Assembly: GCA_016617855.1 (NCBI GenBank)
Contig: JAECUM010031941.1
Location: 1 to 64,000 of the forward strand
DNA: 64,000 bases
Reading direction: 5' to 3'
DNA from: Megalonaias nervosa
Taxonomy: Eukaryota; Mollusca; Bivalvia; Unionida; Unionidae
Positions 60,071 through 64,000 of the stretch are shown in pieces. The translations under genes and the position numbers were made by a program. The notes beneath the pieces are model-generated. The model ran no database searches, was not told the origin of the DNA, and was given only the letters and a program-made list of their open reading frames with translations. Position 1 is the first letter of the stretch. Every line of letters begins with the position of its first letter.

Positions 60071-60664
60071 ATTTGGCAAGTTGGGAAATCTGTGGTTTTA
60101 CATTGATTAGAGTAAAATTTATGTATAGAATGGACACGTCGGGCTTTCTAATTTACAAGTGAAGTTGTATAGAAGTCTTTGGAAATTTGGGGTAAACTTA
60201 TGACTTCTAGCGGGAATCGCGCCAAGGTTTGACACCGCTCGGTCAAGCAAAGACCGTTGGCTTGTAACAATACGTTGTTATGTTATATCGTGTGCTTTAA
60301 TCTGATTCAAAATTACTCTCTCCGTATCAAGACAAAAATGACTTTATATAAATTGGTTACTGAATTTAATGTGCGTATTGTATCTCTCATAAAGAACGTC
60401 AATCAATGTATATTGAAACTGAAAAGTAGAAAGTGTCGCAGCAGAGGAAAACCGCCTTAATCGGAAGTGTGAGAAAGAAATTAAGGTCATGTGGGATGTT
60501 TAAATGTAAATTTCATATGTGGACAACTAATTTCAAGACGTGAATCCGTGAATATAGAGTGCCTTTATTTAGCTGGGTTTACTATAGCTCGGCATGTCTC
60601 CAGTTATGAGATGTTTTAAATGCGAATTTCATGTAACGAAGAAATATTTTACAGAACATTTTGA
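60071..60664. other. Unique DNA between the two LINE 5' ends
   Basis: AT-rich host sequence; an open frame of 67 codons at 60257-60460 is not supported as a gene. Confidence 0.5.
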
Positions 60665-61189
60665 TCCCCCTGCGAATCCGGGGTTATAGAATTGTTTCGA
60701 CCTGGCCTTACTACGTGTTTTAAGAGGCGACAAAGTAGAGTTAACGTGTTTGCCGTGGGTTGATGCCCGTGACGCAGGAGGAAAGGATCCTGGTATTTAC
60801 GCTGAGCCTTTTCATACAATACACTGCTTTGGTCTCGATGGGCCTGGTCTCGACAAATCGGCTGGTCTCGCCGAGCCCTAGGAGATCTTTATTTATTCGC
60901 TCACTTTCTTTATCATTCTCGTTGTATCTCTCTTGTTACTACCGCTGCCCCTACAATCTAGCCCTTTAGCTTTCCTTTTCCCAAATCTTAGAAGACTTCC
61001 TAGACGGCGGTGGCCTAACGTTTTAATCGGGAAGTAATTTCACCGACTGAGTATATCTTACTGGATGAATCGGGATGTGATTTTACCTACTGAGTATAAC
61101 ATCTGTGTATCCCTGGCATTGAAAAGTGTCCCGTTGTTGGGGTCCATGGTGTTCGGGGAGCACGGGTGCTGAATTTTAAACAAACCAAC

Positions 61190-62220
61190 ATGGATAATTA
61201 AAAAAAATTCAAAACAAACGAACGGAAACTGTATCAGACTCGGATGGTGAACCATGTATTGTGGAGTTATTTCTACGCTTCATTGTTATACAATCTAGAG
61301 ATGCTTCAAAACCGCTAGCCGCACTCTCTCCGTTTGTGATTGAAAAGACAATTACGTGATCGATCGGCAGACCAAAAAGTGTAAAAAAGTTGAAATCGGG
61401 CTGCCTTCTTGCTGAGCTGGAACGACGAGGTCAAACAGAAAATATCCGGAAAATGAAAACTTTTCTTTGATATTTCAGTGACCTCATTCGCTCACCCAAA
61501 ACTCAGTACGTCCAAAGGCGTGATTCGCTGTCGTGACTTGACTGGAGTCAACGACACAGAAATCATCAGATATCTTTGAAGGGATGAAAACCGATGATGT
61601 CACTGCAGTCCGTAGAATACGTATTAAACGTAACAACAATCTGCAGGACATCAACATCATTGTATTCACCTTCAACACACCAACAGTACTCAAAGTGGTC
61701 AAAGTTAGCTTTTTGCAAGTGATGGTTGAGATATACATACCGAACCCCCTTCGATGCTATAAGTGTCAGAAATATGGCCATCATGAAGACCGATGCTCTA
61801 AAAGCCAAATATGAGGCCGATGCGGAGACCATTCTCATCAGGAATCTGAGTGTAGAGCACTTCCGCATTGCGTGAACTGTGGAAATGAGCACCGCGCCAA
61901 TTCCAAAGATTATCATATCTGAAAACAGGAGAAGGGAATACAGATGGTAAAGTACATATCTGATATTCCCTATGCATAGGCCAGAAAAAAATTTTGTACA
62001 GGCAATAACATCAGTTCCTGGTTCAGCTTTCTCCATTGTAGTGAAAAGCAATTCCCAAACAATGAAGGACAATCAAACTAGACAGATTCTCCGATTCACC
62101 ATCAAGCTCGAACACACACCATTACCAAGCACAGATAAACACGGCATCTACTCAAACAACTTTCATTAAAACCCCATCAGCGACTTCACCAAAGCGTTAA
62201 AGCAAATCACAAGGAAATAG
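61190..62220 (+). pseudogene. LINE right copy: ORF1 with full zinc-knuckle set
   Basis: Sequence begins near AACATGGATAATTAAA (about 61187). It keeps TSKGVIRCRDLTGVNDTEII and, at 61584-61814, VRRIRIKRNNNLQDINII and PLRCYKCQKYGHHEDRC, a complete CX2CX4HX4C knuckle. Another Cys/His set follows in a second frame (HCVNCGNEHRANSKD near 61866-61912). Stops and shifts are frequent. The C-terminal part at 61972-62169 is Thr/Ser/Gln-rich. Confidence 0.75.
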
Positions 62221-62397
62221 GCAGCAAAACGGGTCAGATGACCCCATTAAACTCTACAATAGGTTTGGAGACAAGGTGGATCCAGACCTACAACCCAAAA
62301 ATTCACCCCCTATACTTCTTCCAGTAAATAATCACACAGATTGCCCCCCGCGAATGGTCTAACCTAGTTCCACAATCTCCACTTTAAACTTATATGA

Positions 62398-63060
62398 AGA
62401 ACAGCATCATACAATGGAACTGACGAGGACTTAAAGCCAACTACAATGATATTCTTCTGTTTTTAAACGAACATGATCCTGCAGTACCATGCCATTAGGA
62501 AACATTCTTGAAAGATACGGTTAACATCACACTCAAAAACTACTCTCTGTATAACACAAACTTTCAGAATGTTGACAGTGCCTCCGGAGGAGTTTATGTT
62601 GTTATGAGCAATAGAGCCCTTCATAGCGTCATCCCTTTAAACACAAATTTGCAAGCCATTGCTGTAAGCGTCACTCTGCATCGAGTGATTACGTTTTGTT
62701 CTATTTACATACCACCAAATATCAACCTACAACAAAATGAATTAGACAATCAAGTTCAACAACTGAATGCGCCATTTGTTCTACTCGGTGATTTTAATAC
62801 CCATAACATTTTATGGGGATCAATCTACATAAGCGACAGGGGCAAAAAGGTAGAAGATTTCATTTCTAGACACGACCTGTGTTTATATACCACCAGATCA
62901 CCGACATATTTACACCCAGAAACGGGTACATAGACTTTCATCGATCTGACAATTTGTTCTCCTTCGCTACTTTTGGAATATAATTGGAAGGTCGCTGGTG
63001 ACATTCACAGCAGTAGCCACTTCCCTATCTCTCTTCAGAGCCAACGTTACAATCGATGAA
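62398..63060 (+). pseudogene. LINE right copy: endonuclease, catalytic Asp replaced
   Basis: SIIQWN starts the domain (62406), with a stop straight after. The long frame 62508-62933 includes SASGGVYVVMSNRALHSVIP, FCSIYIPPNINL and LLGDFNTHNILWGS. The terminal motif reads HSSSHFPISL near 63009-63036, where the left copy has HSSDHFPISL. So the Asp of the catalytic Asp-His pair is Ser here. The frame breaks near 62930. Confidence 0.8.
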
Positions 63061-64000
63061 GCAATTCCATAATTTAATTTAAAGCAGGCCGACTGGGCCA
63101 AGTTTTAAACACTTTGTACAGCTATGCTCTGTCGTAATCGAGATTGCGGAAGAATCCATTACATAGTCCTTACCGAACTGTAAAAGAACCAAAAAACCGT
63201 GGTTCACTAAAGAATGTAAAGAGGCCATTAGACAACGCCGAGAAGCACTGATAAAATTTAATAATCGTCCAACGCCCGAAAATTTAACTAAGTACGGTAA
63301 TTTTCGGGCCAAAGCTCGCCGCACGATTAAAGTAAGTAAAAGAGCATCATGCAAAAAGTATATTGCAACTTTAAATTCTCGTTCCTCTATAAAGAAAGTT
63401 TGGGACACAATCCGCAAAATAAATGGAAAGGGAAAATACAGTTCTTTCCGACATCTGAAGCTAAATAATAAAAATTTCAATACCAAACATGAAATAGCTA
63501 ATGTACTTTCTGACTGTTTCTCTAAAAATTCTTCGTCGTCTAATTGTTCAGAAGCTTTCCGAAGATTAAAAGGTCAAAAGAAAAAACACGGTTGAAATTC
63601 ACATCGAATAACTCAGAGAGTTATAACAACCGTTTTCATTGTCGGAGCTTATGGAATCTTTGAATAAGGCCCATGATACATCCGCTGGGCCTGACGATAT
63701 ACATTACCATTTTTTGAAACACCTTCCAGAACCATCATTAACAGTTCTTCTGGAAATCTTCAATGATTTATGGATTACTGGTAATGTACCGAAACTTTGG
63801 AAAGAAGCAACAGTAATACCAATTCCCAAACCAGGCAAAGATAGCGCAGATCCTACCAACTATCGACCCATATCATTAACTAGCTGCGTATGCAAAACAA
63901 TGGAGCGAATGATCAATTCTCGGCTTGTATGGTATTTGGAAAGCAAGAATTTAATATCTCCTTTCCAAAGTGGCTTTCGTTATGGTCGTAGTACGAATGA
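63061..64000 (+). pseudogene. LINE right copy: linker and start of reverse transcriptase
   Basis: Corresponds to left-copy 57870-56990. Several frames carry recognisable pieces (HEIANVLSDCFSKNSSSSNC, then in other frames KPGKD, the NYRPIS region and SPFQSGFRYGRSTN at the very end). The window stops before the catalytic motifs. Confidence 0.75.

Larger units (their letters stand above)
60665..64000 (+). mobile_element. LINE of the I superfamily (Nimb-like), right copy, cut by window end
   Basis: Head-to-head partner of the left copy with the same 5' end. Contains 5' UTR (60665-61190), ORF1, endonuclease and the start of reverse transcriptase, and leaves the window inside the latter (CPKPGKD-type and NYRPISL regions near 63830-63880). 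More stops than in the left copy; dead. Confidence 0.85.

Overview
The window is AT-rich animal DNA. It has dinucleotide microsatellites, long introns with GT/AG junctions, tRNA-derived SINEs, I-superfamily LINEs and a Polinton, so it is clearly a eukaryotic nuclear genome. The lectin-type receptor exons and the repeat types look like a marine mollusc (bivalve or gastropod), but the sequence does not fix the species and that reading is inference.

The main cellular gene lies on the minus strand between about 38.1 kb (5') and 17.2 kb (3'). Seven exons join with perfectly matching phases. They encode most of a type I membrane protein of about 590 residues: a SUEL/galactose-binding-lectin-like domain (two exons), a CUB-like domain (two exons), a Ser/Thr/Pro-rich stalk, one transmembrane helix, a Lys/Arg-rich juxtamembrane block, and a long Tyr-containing cytoplasmic tail ending in a possible PDZ ligand. 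The signal peptide exon is not identified. One further weak upstream exon candidate is given at 38.7-38.9 kb.

The 3' part of this gene (transmembrane and tail exons with their introns) sits in a large inverted duplication. The right arm (about 13.56-19.38 kb) holds the intact exons. The left arm (about 1.98-7.98 kb) holds a plus-strand copy whose transmembrane exon is intact but whose tail is frameshifted and stopped. A 5.6 kb spacer without recognisable genes separates the arms.

The introns are full of foreign material. The intron between the CUB and stalk exons contains a block at 20.4-25.9 kb that is visibly GC-richer and much denser in protein-like reading frames on both strands than anything else here. 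It is decayed and cut by a SINE, and I cannot assign it to a family. An integrated DNA-virus-like or unknown large-element remnant is the best guess and is the strongest lead in the window. Other introns hold a 67-bp satellite, dispersed repeats and small duplications that copy splice sites of the receptor.

Upstream of the receptor, 39.39-44.52 kb is an element with long terminal inverted repeats. It carries a decayed OTU-type cysteine-protease-like reading frame, and its left terminal repeat is split by a separate 449-bp inverted-repeat element. At 46.6-53.4 kb lies a broken Polinton/Maverick with protein-primed family B DNA polymerase and integrase remnants. From 54.7 kb to the window end are two head-to-head copies of one I-superfamily LINE (ORF1 zinc knuckles, endonuclease, reverse transcriptase, RNase H), both defective; the left copy carries a SINE. 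Three copies of one SINE family and two of another are present. No true tRNA, rRNA or CRISPR is seen.
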